64,000 nt of DNA, taken from Lachnospiraceae bacterium YSD2013. GTDB lineage: Bacteria > Bacillota > Clostridia > Lachnospirales > Lachnospiraceae. The first letter of the stretch is position 1. Every line of letters begins with the position of its first letter. Below are positions 32,786 through 41,682 of the stretch, in pieces. The notes beneath the pieces are model-generated. The model worked only from the letters and a program-made list of their open reading frames with translations, was not told where the DNA came from and did no database searches. The stretch lies in NCBI GenBank assembly GCA_900100895.1, contig FMTX01000009.1, positions 1 through 64,000 of the forward strand. Reading direction: 5' to 3'. A program made the position numbers and the translations under genes.

Positions 32786-34096
32786 CTAACGTACTGTTTT
32801 CAAAGATACTTTCTGTACTGCCGCGGCCGCTTCTTCAGGCGTTATCTTGCCAAGGGCCAGTTTTTCAAGTGCGTCGCATACGGCAAGGCTTATATCTTCA
32901 TACTTAATTCCTCTGGTGCCGGCGACGTTTGTCTTACCGTTCTCTATGATGTACGCAAGATTCTTTTTACCGTCTTCACTGAGTCCTTCAACGTTTAACT
33001 TCATGTCGGCGCGGGAGGGCATATATTCAAGGTACTGATTAACCAAAAGCTCCTGTCCTTCATTTACAAGATAGGCCATGAAGCGAAATGCCGCTTCCTT
33101 TTGGCTCGATTCGGGGTTAAGGCACAGGATAACGTCTACATTGGCGGTGACCGGTGCTACATTGCCATCATCGTTCCAATCAATTAAGAAAGCATCGTGG
33201 TCTGCGCCCTCAGCGTCGAAGACCGCGCGGGTCTTTTCGTCGCCAACCGTGTACATATTCATGGCCCATGAACCGTTTACAAACATAGGGATGCTGCCGT
33301 CGCGCTGGAACAGGTCATTGACGGTATCGTATATAGGCATCTTAATGGCCTTATCCTGAAAGACTCCGTTGTAAAAGCAATCCTGCCAGATTCTGAAGGA
33401 TTCTGTAATGGGTTCCGATTCGAAGCTTGCCTTACCCTCTATTGCATCGTACAAAGCAACCCGGTCGATGTCGGCCGCTATAGACATCCACAAATCAAGA
33501 TTCATCCAGGAATCCTTGGCGCCGATAGCAAGCGGATATTGTCCGTTCTCACGAAGCACTCTGCAGGTCTCCTGCATTTCTTTGTAAGAAGTGGGTACCT
33601 TAAGTCCGTAACTTTTAAGCATATTGACATCCGCCCACATGTAACCTGCATAGGTCTGCCCCAGGGGAAGGCCGTATACCTTACCGTCCGCGGTGCTTAC
33701 GCGCTCAAGGCACGAGTCAAAGAACTTGTCCTGCCAGTTTTCGCCCCAGGCTCTTATGCAGAATGGTGCAATGTCTTCCTCGAATAACCTGAAGGCATCA
33801 AAAGCCGCTCCGGAGCTTATTCCGTATATGTCGGGGCCGTTCTCTCCAATCAGCTCGACGCGCATATGCTCCTGATACGTGTCCGATACCACAAACTTAT
33901 ATTCAACATGAATGTCGGGGTTTTCTTTTTCAAAAGCCGCAATAATCTTATAAATCGGGCTGTTCGGTCCCGCATCTGCCGGATTCCAGGTCTGAAAGGT
34001 TATGGTGGTCTTCCCATCCTGCGGTTTGCCCTCACAGCCGGAAGCAAGGCTTATACACATGACTACAGACAAAAGAATGAATATACTTTTTTTCAT
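32786..34096 (-). CDS. Family-1 extracellular solute-binding lipoprotein
   Basis: About 436 residues with signal MKKSIFILLSVVMCISLA and lipobox LASGC. The mature part has the MalE-like fold: ITFQTWNPADAGPNSPIYKI, FEKENPDIHVEYK, and later GSWAMNMYTVGDE. No permease gene is linked. It directly follows the 7TM histidine kinase gene (20-base gap), which makes a sensory accessory role plausible, as for the other binding protein next to YesM. ATG 34096 has GGAGAG at eight bases; an in-frame TTG six bases earlier is less likely. Confidence 0.87.
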   Translation of the reverse strand: MKKSIFILLSVVMCISLASGCEGKPQDGKTTITFQTWNPADAGPNSPIYKIIAAFEKENPDIHVEYKFVVSDTYQEHMRVELIGENGPDIYGISSGAAFDAFRLFEEDIAPFCIRAWGENWQDKFFDSCLERVSTADGKVYGLPLGQTYAGYMWADVNMLKSYGLKVPTSYKEMQETCRVLRENGQYPLAIGAKDSWMNLDLWMSIAADIDRVALYDAIEGKASFESEPITESFRIWQDCFYNGVFQDKAIKMPIYDTVNDLFQRDGSIPMFVNGSWAMNMYTVGDEKTRAVFDAEGADHDAFLIDWNDDGNVAPVTANVDVILCLNPESSQKEAAFRFMAYLVNEGQELLVNQYLEYMPSRADMKLNVEGLSEDGKKNLAYIIENGKTNVAGTRGIKYEDISLAVCDALEKLALGKITPEEAAAAVQKVSLKTVR

Positions 34097-34115
34097 AAAC
34101 AAATCTCTCCGCTCC

Positions 34116-35735
34116 TTATCCTACTATCATGCGTACTTTGAACCGGTTATCTTCGGCGATGTATCTGACTTCGCTGCCGGTTTTCTTAACAAAATCAAGA
34201 ACGCTTCTGGTTCCGATACCGTGACCTGCTTCAGCCGTAACGGGGTGCCCGTCTTCATCAAGCTTCTGCTCTCCGTCGCAGGAATTTACAATTTCAAGAA
34301 GAAGCTGTTCCTTGTACTTGGCCGTAACTTCGATAAAGCGCTCGGACTCGGGGACCTTTAAGCATGCATTTATGGCATTCTCCAAAAGGTTACTGATTGC
34401 TATTGCAAGCTGCATGTCGTCGACACCCACATTGTAGGGGATATTTGCAGATACCGTAACCTTGATATTATTACGTTCAGCAAGAGACATATAGTGCATG
34501 AGCGCGGCATTAACCGTTGTGTTCTCACAGTAGCGCTTGCCGGCGCGAGGTTCATGAGACAGGCGCTCTTCAAGGCACTTTCTTGCCTCATCAACCTTAC
34601 CGTCCTGAATCAGCGACAATATGAGAGCCTCAAAATGTCTTCTGTCGTGGCGCATGGTTCTGTCCTGACTTAAGAGTTCTTCGGTGGAGTTTAAGCGCTC
34701 TCTCATGCTTCTGGCCGCCATCTCAAGGATAGCTGCGTCCGACTTTAACTTATATTCTTTTTGCTTAAGAGCGGTTGAATCCACAAGTGCGTAGAGCTTC
34801 CCGATTACCTCGCCGTCAGCTGAGAGTTCTTTTTCCTCGGGTGTATAAAATCTGTCGCCTACCGTGATGGTATCGCCCCTTATGATTGCCTCCTGCAGCC
34901 TGTTTACAACGCTTCCCGGGTCCTTGGTAATCTCAGGGTAGAGTTCCTTGGCGTGTTCGTTGTAGTACTGCACCCTTCCGCTTTCATCAAGAGCAATAAC
35001 ACCCTCCGAAAGCCTGTCGACAATGTAATCTCTGGCCATATCGATTACTCCGAGAAGGTTATATCTGAATATTGCAATAAACATGGAAACCGTGATTGCG
35101 ACATTTCCGAAAATCGAAATATCGAAATAGTACGTAGAAAAGAAAGCATGTCCCACCTGCATGGCATAAAGAACGGTCGCCACGAGGAATCCGCCGAGGA
35201 TAATAAACACGCGCTTTCTTGCGATTTTACCTTTATGATTATTAAACGATCTGATAAGTAATAAAAGAATAATGATAACGGCGATTGCCTGATATTGTAC
35301 GAACAGCTTATGCACTATGCCGTTTCTGTGCAGCAAAACAGGGAACATACCGGTCTTGTCATACCAAATTTTGGAATAGTAAAGCGAATGATCCTGAAGC
35401 GTAAAGATAATCCCATAAACCGCCACATTAATCAGCATCAGCGCTCTCTCGATATGCTTGGATATTCTGACATGGCACAGCTCTGCCGTAAACATAAAAA
35501 GTGAGAATACAATCCAGACTCTGCCCGCATATGAAAACTTAAGTGCGGCAATATATGCATCTTCAGTCTTCGAAAGAAGCTGCATAAGGTAACCCGTATT
35601 ACCGATTAACATGGCAATGCAGTTAAGGAACAAATAAGCATGGAGCTTATTCTTTAAGTTTCTGAATACTATAAAGCCCTCAAAAAGCATGGCCAACAAA
35701 CTTAATATTATTGCCGCCAAAAGATACTCTCTCAC
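34116..35735 (-). CDS. 7TM-type sensor histidine kinase with PAS and GHKL domains
   Basis: A 539-residue kinase. Seven predicted helices at about 1-230 form a 7TM sensor module, followed by a PAS-like domain (about 237-320; GVIALDESGRVQYYNEHAKE), a coiled dimerisation segment with phosphoacceptor His in TMRHDRRHFEALILS, and a GHKL ATPase of AgrC type (NLLENAINACLK; GHGIGTRSVLD). The start is GTG 35735 with GGGGGATTAATTT before it. Partner of the LytTR regulator at 36021-36770. No AgrB/AgrD-like genes accompany it, so its signal is probably not a locally encoded cyclic peptide. Confidence 0.9.
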   Translation of the reverse strand: MREYLLAAIILSLLAMLFEGFIVFRNLKNKLHAYLFLNCIAMLIGNTGYLMQLLSKTEDAYIAALKFSYAGRVWIVFSLFMFTAELCHVRISKHIERALMLINVAVYGIIFTLQDHSLYYSKIWYDKTGMFPVLLHRNGIVHKLFVQYQAIAVIIILLLLIRSFNNHKGKIARKRVFIILGGFLVATVLYAMQVGHAFFSTYYFDISIFGNVAITVSMFIAIFRYNLLGVIDMARDYIVDRLSEGVIALDESGRVQYYNEHAKELYPEITKDPGSVVNRLQEAIIRGDTITVGDRFYTPEEKELSADGEVIGKLYALVDSTALKQKEYKLKSDAAILEMAARSMRERLNSTEELLSQDRTMRHDRRHFEALILSLIQDGKVDEARKCLEERLSHEPRAGKRYCENTTVNAALMHYMSLAERNNIKVTVSANIPYNVGVDDMQLAIAISNLLENAINACLKVPESERFIEVTAKYKEQLLLEIVNSCDGEQKLDEDGHPVTAEAGHGIGTRSVLDFVKKTGSEVRYIAEDNRFKVRMIVG

Positions 35736-35802
35736 AAATTAATCCCCCTGAAATTATGAGTAGTCTGTTCTTTTCTCTTTGTGTTACGTTCTGTCTATAC
35801 CC

Positions 35803-36006
35803 TCAGTCAATGACCTTCTTGGGCCATTTGCAAATCCCTACTTCAAGTGCCCTCTCTTCCGTCAAATGAAAGTCGGCATATTTACAATACCAGCAACCCT
35901 TAATACTTGGTATCGCATCTTCTCTTGGGGTATAGGCGGGGCAGATATCCTCCGGCCATACACTCCCGTCCCGTTTGGGAATATCGTAAATATTTGTTTT
36001 ATCCAT
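35803..36006 (-). CDS. Small Cys-rich protein between response regulator and kinase
   Basis: 67 residues, hydrophilic, beginning MDKTNIYDIPKRDGSVWPED. Four Cys are arranged C-x(n)-C-W-Y-C-x(n)-C (CPAYTPRED..., GCWYCKYADF, EVGICKWPKK), suggestive of a small metal site. No signal peptide. ATG 36006 has GGAG eight bases before it. It sits 14 bases after the response regulator gene and 67 bases before the kinase gene, so it is in the signalling operon. Function unknown; I know of no named family. Confidence 0.65.
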   Translation of the reverse strand: MDKTNIYDIPKRDGSVWPEDICPAYTPREDAIPSIKGCWYCKYADFHLTEERALEVGICKWPKKVID

Positions 36007-36020
36007 CAACATTTCTCCGA

Positions 36021-36770
36021 TTAAAACCTGTAATCCATGTAGCTGTCCATTACCTCGGAATATCGGCTCTTGGCAACGGGTATCTGCTCGCCGCCGCGAA
36101 GCGTAATGTCGGTTTTGGTAAGCTTATCGATTGCCGCAACGTTAACTGCTATAGACTCATGGCATCTTACAAATTCTTTGCCCGAATGATTGTCGGCAAG
36201 ATACTCGGCAAATCCGATTCTAAGCGTCGGTGTTGAAACAACTTCCCCTGTTCTCATATGATAAGAGACCACATGGTTACGGTATTCTATATAAAGAATC
36301 TCATCAAGACGAAGCGTCTGCATGCCGCCTTTAACCTTAATCGAAATGCTCTTTCCGTCCGATATGTCCACTCGCGATATGGCCATATCAAGGGTCGCAA
36401 AAAGCTTTTCTCCCGCTATAGGCTTCAAAATGTAGTTAATGGGATTGACATCAAAAGACTCCAAGGCAAAAGAACTTTCCGAGGTAGCAAATATAATCTG
36501 TGCGTCCGGCTGATTCCAGCGCAACTCTCTCGCGGCCTGAATACCTGTGACCATAGGCATAACTATATCGAGAATATAGATATGCGGTCTGAACTGCTCG
36601 CACTCTTCTATAAGCGTGTCCGGGTGGTCGAATACCTTGACATTGGCTCTGATATTTTTTTTGCCCAAGTACTCCTGTACCAAAGCGTCAACTCTCTCCC
36701 TGTCCGTTTTGTCATCGTCGCAAATGGCTATACGAAGTACAGACTCTTCCAATAAACGCTTGCTATCCAT
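36021..36770 (-). CDS. LytTR-family response regulator
   Basis: A 249-residue protein with a receiver domain (about 11-130; CDDDKTD acidic pocket, phosphoacceptor D68 in IYILDIVMP, Lys in YILKPI) and a LytTR DNA-binding domain (about 147-245; SISIKVKGGMQTLRLDEILYIE; FVRCHESIAVNVAAIDKL). AgrA/LytR-like regulators bind pairs of 9-base repeats. One perfect half-site match, TACGTTGGT, lies upstream on the minus strand at 36855-36847, but no well-spaced partner was found. Ribosome site GGGGGATAC. First gene of the cluster. Confidence 0.92.
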   Translation of the reverse strand: MDSKRLLEESVLRIAICDDDKTDRERVDALVQEYLGKKNIRANVKVFDHPDTLIEECEQFRPHIYILDIVMPMVTGIQAARELRWNQPDAQIIFATSESSFALESFDVNPINYILKPIAGEKLFATLDMAISRVDISDGKSISIKVKGGMQTLRLDEILYIEYRNHVVSYHMRTGEVVSTPTLRIGFAEYLADNHSGKEFVRCHESIAVNVAAIDKLTKTDITLRGGEQIPVAKSRYSEVMDSYMDYRF

Positions 36771-36963
36771 GTATCCCCCTAAACTGATTACACAAATGAA
36801 TTAAACTCACTAATAACAGTATATCAGCATTGCCCCATTTATCTACACCAACGTACATCCTTGTGCATATTTTTACCATACATGGCGGCTCTGCTCACGG
36901 CTTGCGCTGATTTTGACATGTTTTACACGGCTTTGGCCGCCCGGCTCGTCGCCTAACAAAAAA

Positions 36964-36987
36964 ACTGCGAAACATTCATTTCGCAGT
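36964..36987 (-). terminator. Terminator after the MATE gene
   Basis: ACTGCGAAA (36964-36972) pairs with TTTCGCAGT (36979-36987); TTTTTTTG follows on the minus strand. The stretch 36771-36960 contains only the upstream region of the LytTR gene, with no further gene seen. Confidence 0.85.
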
Positions 36988-37009
36988 AAGTAAGTTATTG
37001 CTTATTCTG

Positions 37010-38392
37010 TTACATCTTGTTGCTCGCCTGCCCTTGCGAACCGTCTACGACAGACTTTCCGACCCACTTTTTCTTGTACCAATAGTACATTACAATAAGG
37101 CCTCTGATGCATTCGTCCGTAGCGGTTCCCACGAAAATTCCGGCCACACCGAATCCGAGCAGAACACCTACTGCATAACCCGTGGTAAGGCCCAGTCCCC
37201 AGTTACAGAGAATGCCTGCAACCAACGGGAATATGTACGCGCCTGCCGCTTTAAGGCTGCTTACAAAAGTCATGTTAAGGCAGCGCCCCACCTCTATAAA
37301 TATATCCACTATCATTATCATCTGCCCAAGCGCAATGATGTTCATATTATCCGTGAACAGGCGCAGGGAATATCTGCACAGCACCGCATTAAGGGTCGCT
37401 AACGCTATCGTTATGGGCATCGATACTCTAAGTGTCTTAAATACTCTCTTGTACGCAAGATCGGGTTTCTCGGCACCTACCAGATGACCCGTTATTATCT
37501 GCGTAGACATCGCGCAAGCATTCGAGAATATAATTGCAAAAGAAATCAGCATATTACAGTATACTTTCGCGTTTACCGAATCATTACCCATTGTATTGAT
37601 AAAAGAAAGCAGTGTCGTCTGATAAAGATTGTACGTAAGATTCTCGCCCGCTGTCGGAAGCCCTATCTTAACCATTTTGCCAAGTAACTTCCCGGGGAAC
37701 GGCCTTAAGCAGCGTAAAGATATCTTGCCTATCTTCATTGCGTAAAAGAACCCCAAAAGTGCCGCCACCGCAATCAATCTTGCCGCTACCGTAGATATGG
37801 CAACACCCGCAACACCCATTTTTAAAGGCGACAGCGGACCATACAGGAACAGATAGTTGCCTATGATATTGATAATATTGCTTGCAAATGTAACCCACAT
37901 GCCGACTTTGGTATATCCGTTACACCTGAGTATCTGCAGCATTACACTATATACCGCCGTCACAAATCCCGAACCTCCGACAATATATATGTACATCATC
38001 GAATTCGGTCTCATCTCCGGCGATACATTCAGGAAATTCATTATGAGGGGGTTGGCAGTGCAGAACACAGCACTCAGCGTCAGACCCACCATAAAATTCA
38101 CCGCTATTGCCAGCGTATATATCATATTCATCTTGTCATGCTGTCTGGCTCCCAGATACTGAGCCACAACAACGCTTGTGGCTGTTGCAATGATATTGAA
38201 CAGTATGTTCATCATGAATATTATTGAGTTGGCATTACCTACCGCTCCGACGGCGTACTCATCATAGTGGCTTAGCATAATCGTATCCACATTATTGAGC
38301 ATCGTATTAAGCAGCAGTTCAAGAAACATCGGACCCGCCAGCAAAAGAAGCGGCGTCTTTTCATCAATTACTATTGTTTTCTTCTGTTTCAT
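37010..38392 (-). CDS. MATE-family efflux transporter
   Basis: A 460-residue protein with twelve predicted helices. The N terminus LLLLAGPMFLELLLNTMLN, then NNVDTIMLSHYDEYAVGAVG, and the mid segment GVAGVAISTVAARLIA are typical of NorM/DinF-like MATE proteins, which export cationic drugs or metabolites with Na+ or H+ coupling. Substrate unknown. It begins 12 bases after RlmD and has only a weak ribosome site, so coupling to RlmD translation is likely. Last gene of the PAP2-DUF6472-RlmD-MATE unit. Confidence 0.92.
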   Translation of the reverse strand: MKQKKTIVIDEKTPLLLLAGPMFLELLLNTMLNNVDTIMLSHYDEYAVGAVGNANSIIFMMNILFNIIATATSVVVAQYLGARQHDKMNMIYTLAIAVNFMVGLTLSAVFCTANPLIMNFLNVSPEMRPNSMMYIYIVGGSGFVTAVYSVMLQILRCNGYTKVGMWVTFASNIINIIGNYLFLYGPLSPLKMGVAGVAISTVAARLIAVAALLGFFYAMKIGKISLRCLRPFPGKLLGKMVKIGLPTAGENLTYNLYQTTLLSFINTMGNDSVNAKVYCNMLISFAIIFSNACAMSTQIITGHLVGAEKPDLAYKRVFKTLRVSMPITIALATLNAVLCRYSLRLFTDNMNIIALGQMIMIVDIFIEVGRCLNMTFVSSLKAAGAYIFPLVAGILCNWGLGLTTGYAVGVLLGFGVAGIFVGTATDECIRGLIVMYYWYKKKWVGKSVVDGSQGQASNKM

Positions 38393-38404
38393 CGGATAAC
38401 CTGA

Positions 38405-39559
38405 CTATTTACGTGACAAAGCCACAACGGTTTCAACATGTTCGGTCTTTGGGAACATATCATAGCACTCCGCTTTTGTGGCCTTGTAACCGCCCTTGGT
38501 AATGAGCTTAAGGTCGCGGGCCAGAGTGTCGGGTCCGCAAGATATATAGACTACCTTCGCAGGCTTCAGCAAAAGAAGGGACTTAATAAAAGCCTCGCTT
38601 GAGCCCTGTCGCGGAGGGTCCATGAAGATTACGTCGACCTTGGCCCCGTCGGCCTGAAGCTTCTCCATGAAATCACCGGCATCGTCGGTGTAGACTGTAA
38701 GGTTCTTGATGTTGTTCTTTTTCGAATTGGTAATAGCGTCGCGGGTGGCGTCCTTGTTAAGCTCTACACTTATTACGCGGGCCGCCTTGTCGGAAGCGAT
38801 GATACCGATGGTGCCGATACCGCAGTAGGCATCAAGCACGACTTCCTTACCTGTAAGTCCCGCATATTCGATAGCCTTCGTATACAGCTTCTCTGTCTGC
38901 ACAGGATTAATCTGGTAAAAAGAACGCGCGGAGATTCTGAAAGTCTTCCCACAGAGAGTATCCTCTATGAAGCCCTTGCCATAGAGCACGTTTTCTTTGT
39001 CTGAAAGCACGAGTGAATCTGTGCGTGAGTTGATATTCTGCACTATGGTGGTAATCTCAGGGTGCTTCTGTCGTAATGCCTTGCAGAAATTCTGCTTGGA
39101 CGGGAACACGGGTGATGCAGTAACAAGCACTACCATAATCTCACCCGAAGTCTTGCCGACACGCACCAATACGTGGCGAAGCAAGCCGTAGCCTGAATCT
39201 TCGTCGTATACTTTTATCTTGAAGGATTTAAGGAGACTTCTGATTGTCACGATAATCTCGTCCGCTTTCTTGTCTTCCAGTAAGCATGAGTCCACGGGCA
39301 CAATCCTGTGGCTCTTCTCTTCATAGATGCCGGACACCGGCACGCCACGGCGGTCGAGGCCGAAGGCAGCCGATACCTTGTTGCGATAGTGGGTCGGATC
39401 CTTCATGCCCGTAATGCCCGAAAGCTTACAATAAGGCTTAAGGAGACCCGCAACATAGGCCTCCTTTTTCTTGAGTTCTTCTTCGTATGTAATGTCAGTG
39501 TACCTGCAGCCGCCGCACTTGCCGGCAACCGGGCAGGGTTTTGCTTTAGATTCAGCCAT
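38405..39559 (-). CDS. rlmD: 23S rRNA (uracil-C5)-methyltransferase of the RlmD/RumA family
   Basis: A 384-residue TrmA/RlmD-type RNA m5U methyltransferase. The N-terminal Cys cluster CPVAGKCGGCRY with a later Cys (DSCLLED) should hold a [4Fe-4S] cluster. The SAM site is VVLDAYCGIGTIGIIAS, the catalytic motif is VIFMDPPRQGSSEA and the nucleophile Cys lies in VVYISCGPDTLARD. The N-terminal TRAM domain of E. coli RlmD is missing, as in many short clostridial members. Which uridine is modified (U747 or U1939 type) cannot be decided by eye. Ribosome site AGGAAGTATT. Confidence 0.9.
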   Translation of the reverse strand: MAESKAKPCPVAGKCGGCRYTDITYEEELKKKEAYVAGLLKPYCKLSGITGMKDPTHYRNKVSAAFGLDRRGVPVSGIYEEKSHRIVPVDSCLLEDKKADEIIVTIRSLLKSFKIKVYDEDSGYGLLRHVLVRVGKTSGEIMVVLVTASPVFPSKQNFCKALRQKHPEITTIVQNINSRTDSLVLSDKENVLYGKGFIEDTLCGKTFRISARSFYQINPVQTEKLYTKAIEYAGLTGKEVVLDAYCGIGTIGIIASDKAARVISVELNKDATRDAITNSKKNNIKNLTVYTDDAGDFMEKLQADGAKVDVIFMDPPRQGSSEAFIKSLLLLKPAKVVYISCGPDTLARDLKLITKGGYKATKAECYDMFPKTEHVETVVALSRK

Positions 39560-39567
39560 AATACTTC

Positions 39568-39750
39568 CTAGTTCTGGTGGCGTACCACCTTGTATTCGTC
39601 ATCGTCGGTGTAATAAGGGCACTGAAAGCGCGAGTCCGCCATTAAGCGTCCGTAGTCGTCCTCGTCCATATTCACCATACATTCATAACAGTCATATTCT
39701 TCGTCATACACGTAATTGGCACATGTATCGCAGGTTCCGTAACTTGTCAT
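39568..39750 (-). CDS. DUF6472-like small Cys-rich protein
   Basis: About 60 residues, acidic, starting MTSYGTCDTCANYVYDEEYD. Cys positions C-x2-C-x(n)-C-x2-C (CDTCANY, DCYECMV) plus a late Cys (FQCPYYTDDDEYKVV) match the small zinc-ribbon-like DUF6472 proteins common in Lachnospiraceae. GGAGG precedes ATG 39750, which shares one base with the PAP2 stop codon (TAATG). Function unknown; linkage to rlmD is noted. Confidence 0.75.
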   Translation of the reverse strand: MTSYGTCDTCANYVYDEEYDCYECMVNMDEDDYGRLMADSRFQCPYYTDDDEYKVVRHQN

Positions 39751-40676
39751 TATTTCTTCCTCCAAATCTTATCGGCGAACTTAAATACCATAGGGTAAAG
39801 TCCGCAGACACAGAAAATCACCAAACCGTATCTTAAAGTTCTCACAATATGTGCAAGTGCGGTTCCCGATGACAGGAATTCCTTGCTGAAAGGCATCTTA
39901 AGCACAGTGTTAAGAAGCATGAAAATTGCTCCGCCTACTGCGGTTCTGAGTATAGCCCTAAGCACATTCTTTGTACTGTCAAAGTTAACGAATCTTTCCT
40001 CAAAAAGGAAGCTTGCAATCGCACCTATGAGTATACCGTAACCCGTATAAAAGTCATTGCTCGTGCAGTAAAAGAAACCGGGCAGTCCCACAAGTAACAA
40101 GATTCCGAAGAACACAAACTCGTTCTTGATTTTCTTTTGCAGGAAAGGTACCACGATGATTACGATACCGCCGAGAATCCATCCGCCCAAAACGTCTGTG
40201 GGATAATGCACGCCCACAACAAAACGCGAAAAGCCTACAAGAAGCGGCACAACCCAAAGAAGGACCTTGATCCACTTAGTGCGGGACTTAACGGAAAGTC
40301 CGCCGTAAGTCACCACGGAATTGGTGGAATGTCCGCTGGGAAAAGAATATCCTTGCGTAGCAATGTCCATAATGTCGGCCTTGGCATCGACGGGCTTTAA
40401 TACCTTAATCGATGTGTGCGTAAAATAAGGTCTGACTCTTAATACCACATTCTTAATCATAGGGTTCCAGACGTTGGACACCGCGAGATTAAGACCCAAA
40501 TACTTACCAATTTCTTTGTTGAGACCCCAATAAAAAAAGCCGAGAATTCCTATGCACGCAAGCTCCTCCCCGCAGGCGGAAAAGAAAGAAAAAATCTTAA
40601 CCGCAATCGGACTCGAAAAAAGGCTCTGAAGCCACTCCATGAGTGAAATTTCGAAGCCGAAACAAAAGTCTCTCAT
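39750..40676 (-). CDS. PAP2-family membrane phosphatase
   Basis: About 308 residues with around eight to nine helices. All three PAP2 motifs are intact: C1 KNVVLRVRPYF, C2 GYSFPSGHSTNS and C3 FSRFVVGVHYPTDVLGG. The enzyme would dephosphorylate a lipid phosphate such as phosphatidylglycerophosphate or undecaprenyl diphosphate on the outer membrane face. ATG 40676 is chosen over an upstream TTG. Contrast with the degenerate PAP2-like protein at 29287-29946. Overlaps the DUF6472-like gene by one base. Confidence 0.9.
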   Translation of the reverse strand: MRDFCFGFEISLMEWLQSLFSSPIAVKIFSFFSACGEELACIGILGFFYWGLNKEIGKYLGLNLAVSNVWNPMIKNVVLRVRPYFTHTSIKVLKPVDAKADIMDIATQGYSFPSGHSTNSVVTYGGLSVKSRTKWIKVLLWVVPLLVGFSRFVVGVHYPTDVLGGWILGGIVIIVVPFLQKKIKNEFVFFGILLLVGLPGFFYCTSNDFYTGYGILIGAIASFLFEERFVNFDSTKNVLRAILRTAVGGAIFMLLNTVLKMPFSKEFLSSGTALAHIVRTLRYGLVIFCVCGLYPMVFKFADKIWRKK

Positions 40677-40781
40677 AACAACCCAAACTCCTCTCAATTA
40701 ACTCAATCTCTCCCTTTGCGCCTAGTATACCATAAGGCATGGGTTTTAGCGAGTATATCATGGGTTTTTGGCCGATGTTAA

Positions 40782-40810
40782 TTGAAAGTAGCGGGGTCAT
40801 GTTGTATTAT
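40782..40810 (+). promoter_or_regulatory. Promoter of the uridine phosphorylase gene
   Basis: -35 TTGAAA (40782-40787), 17-base spacer, -10 TATTAT (40805-40810), 41 bases before ATG. Confidence 0.7.
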
Positions 40811-40851
40811 AGTTGTGTGCTTTTATGCACTATTAAACGGAGGTTAGATTT

Positions 40852-41625
40852 ATGGTAGATTATACAGAAGGTTCAGGTAAGCAGTATCATACAGCGATAG
40901 GCCCCGGCGATGTGGGCGAGTACGTAATTCTTCCCGGCGATCCCAAGAGATGCGAGAAGATTGCGGCACACTTCGACAATCCGAAACTCATTGCCGATTC
41001 AAGAGAATATGTGACTTATACGGGTACCCTTGACGGTGTTAAGGTGTCTGTTACTTCAACGGGTATCGGCGGTCCCAGCGCAGCCATCGCTATCGATGAA
41101 TTAAGCAAAGCAGGCGCCAAGACCTTTATCCGCGTAGGTACCTGCGGCGGTATGCAGGAAGATGTTGAGGGCGGCGATGTTGTAATCGCTACCGGTGCTG
41201 TCAGAATGGAAGGCACCAGTCGCGAGTTCGCTCCTATAGAGTATCCCGCAGTTCCCGATTTTAACGTTACCACCGCTCTTTCCAATGCAGCCAAGAAGCT
41301 TGGTTTCAAGCATCATGTGGGTGTTGTGCAGTGTAAGGATTCTTTCTTTGGCCAGCATGAGCCCGAGATTATGCCTGTAAGCTACGAGCTTGAGAATAAG
41401 TGGCAGGCATGGCTTAAAATGGGCTGTCTTGCGTCCGAGATGGAGTCTGCTGCATTATTTATCGCAGGAAGCTTCTTAAGAGTCCGTGTAGGCTCCTGCT
41501 TCCTTGTAGTAGCCAATCAGGAACGTGCCAAGAAAGGCCTTCCCAACAAGCAGGTTCACGATACCGAAGGTGCCATCGAAGTGGCTGTCGAGGCTATCCG
41601 CGAGCTGATTAAGCAGGACAAATAA
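40852..41625 (+). CDS. udp: Uridine phosphorylase-type nucleoside phosphorylase
   Basis: A 257-residue NP-I family nucleoside phosphorylase, which splits uridine (or a related nucleoside) with phosphate to base and ribose 1-phosphate. Phosphate-site and ribose-site motifs are clear: [43 protein letters not shown], and the signature [11 protein letters not shown]. Length and the [13 protein letters not shown] stretch fit the uridine phosphorylase branch. Good promoter (40782-40810) and GGAGG ribosome site; a terminator follows, so it is monocistronic. Cytoplasmic pyrimidine salvage. Confidence 0.92.
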   Translation: MVDYTEGSGKQYHTAIGPGDVGEYVILPGDPKRCEKIAAHFDNPKLIADSREYVTYTGTLDGVKVSVTSTGIGGPSAAIAIDELSKAGAKTFIRVGTCGGMQEDVEGGDVVIATGAVRMEGTSREFAPIEYPAVPDFNVTTALSNAAKKLGFKHHVGVVQCKDSFFGQHEPEIMPVSYELENKWQAWLKMGCLASEMESAALFIAGSFLRVRVGSCFLVVANQERAKKGLPNKQVHDTEGAIEVAVEAIRELIKQDK

Positions 41626-41648
41626 TTATTCTTTATGTACTAAGAAAA

Positions 41649-41682
41649 CTCCGCAGGCCGGTGAAGCTTGCGGAGCTTTTTT
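41649..41682. terminator. Shared terminator of udp and the TetR gene
   Basis: CTCCGCA (41649-41655) pairs with TGCGGAG (41669-41675); CTTTTTT follows on plus and GTTTTC on minus. It sits between converging genes. Confidence 0.75.

Noticed and set aside
34116-36770. Agr-type quorum-sensing system
   Set aside because: The kinase and regulator resemble AgrC/AgrA, but no AgrB protease or AgrD peptide gene lies nearby.
36847-36855. LytTR binding repeat TACGTTGGT upstream of the response regulator
   Set aside because: It is a perfect single half-site, but I found no second repeat at 21-22 base spacing, so I do not call an operator.
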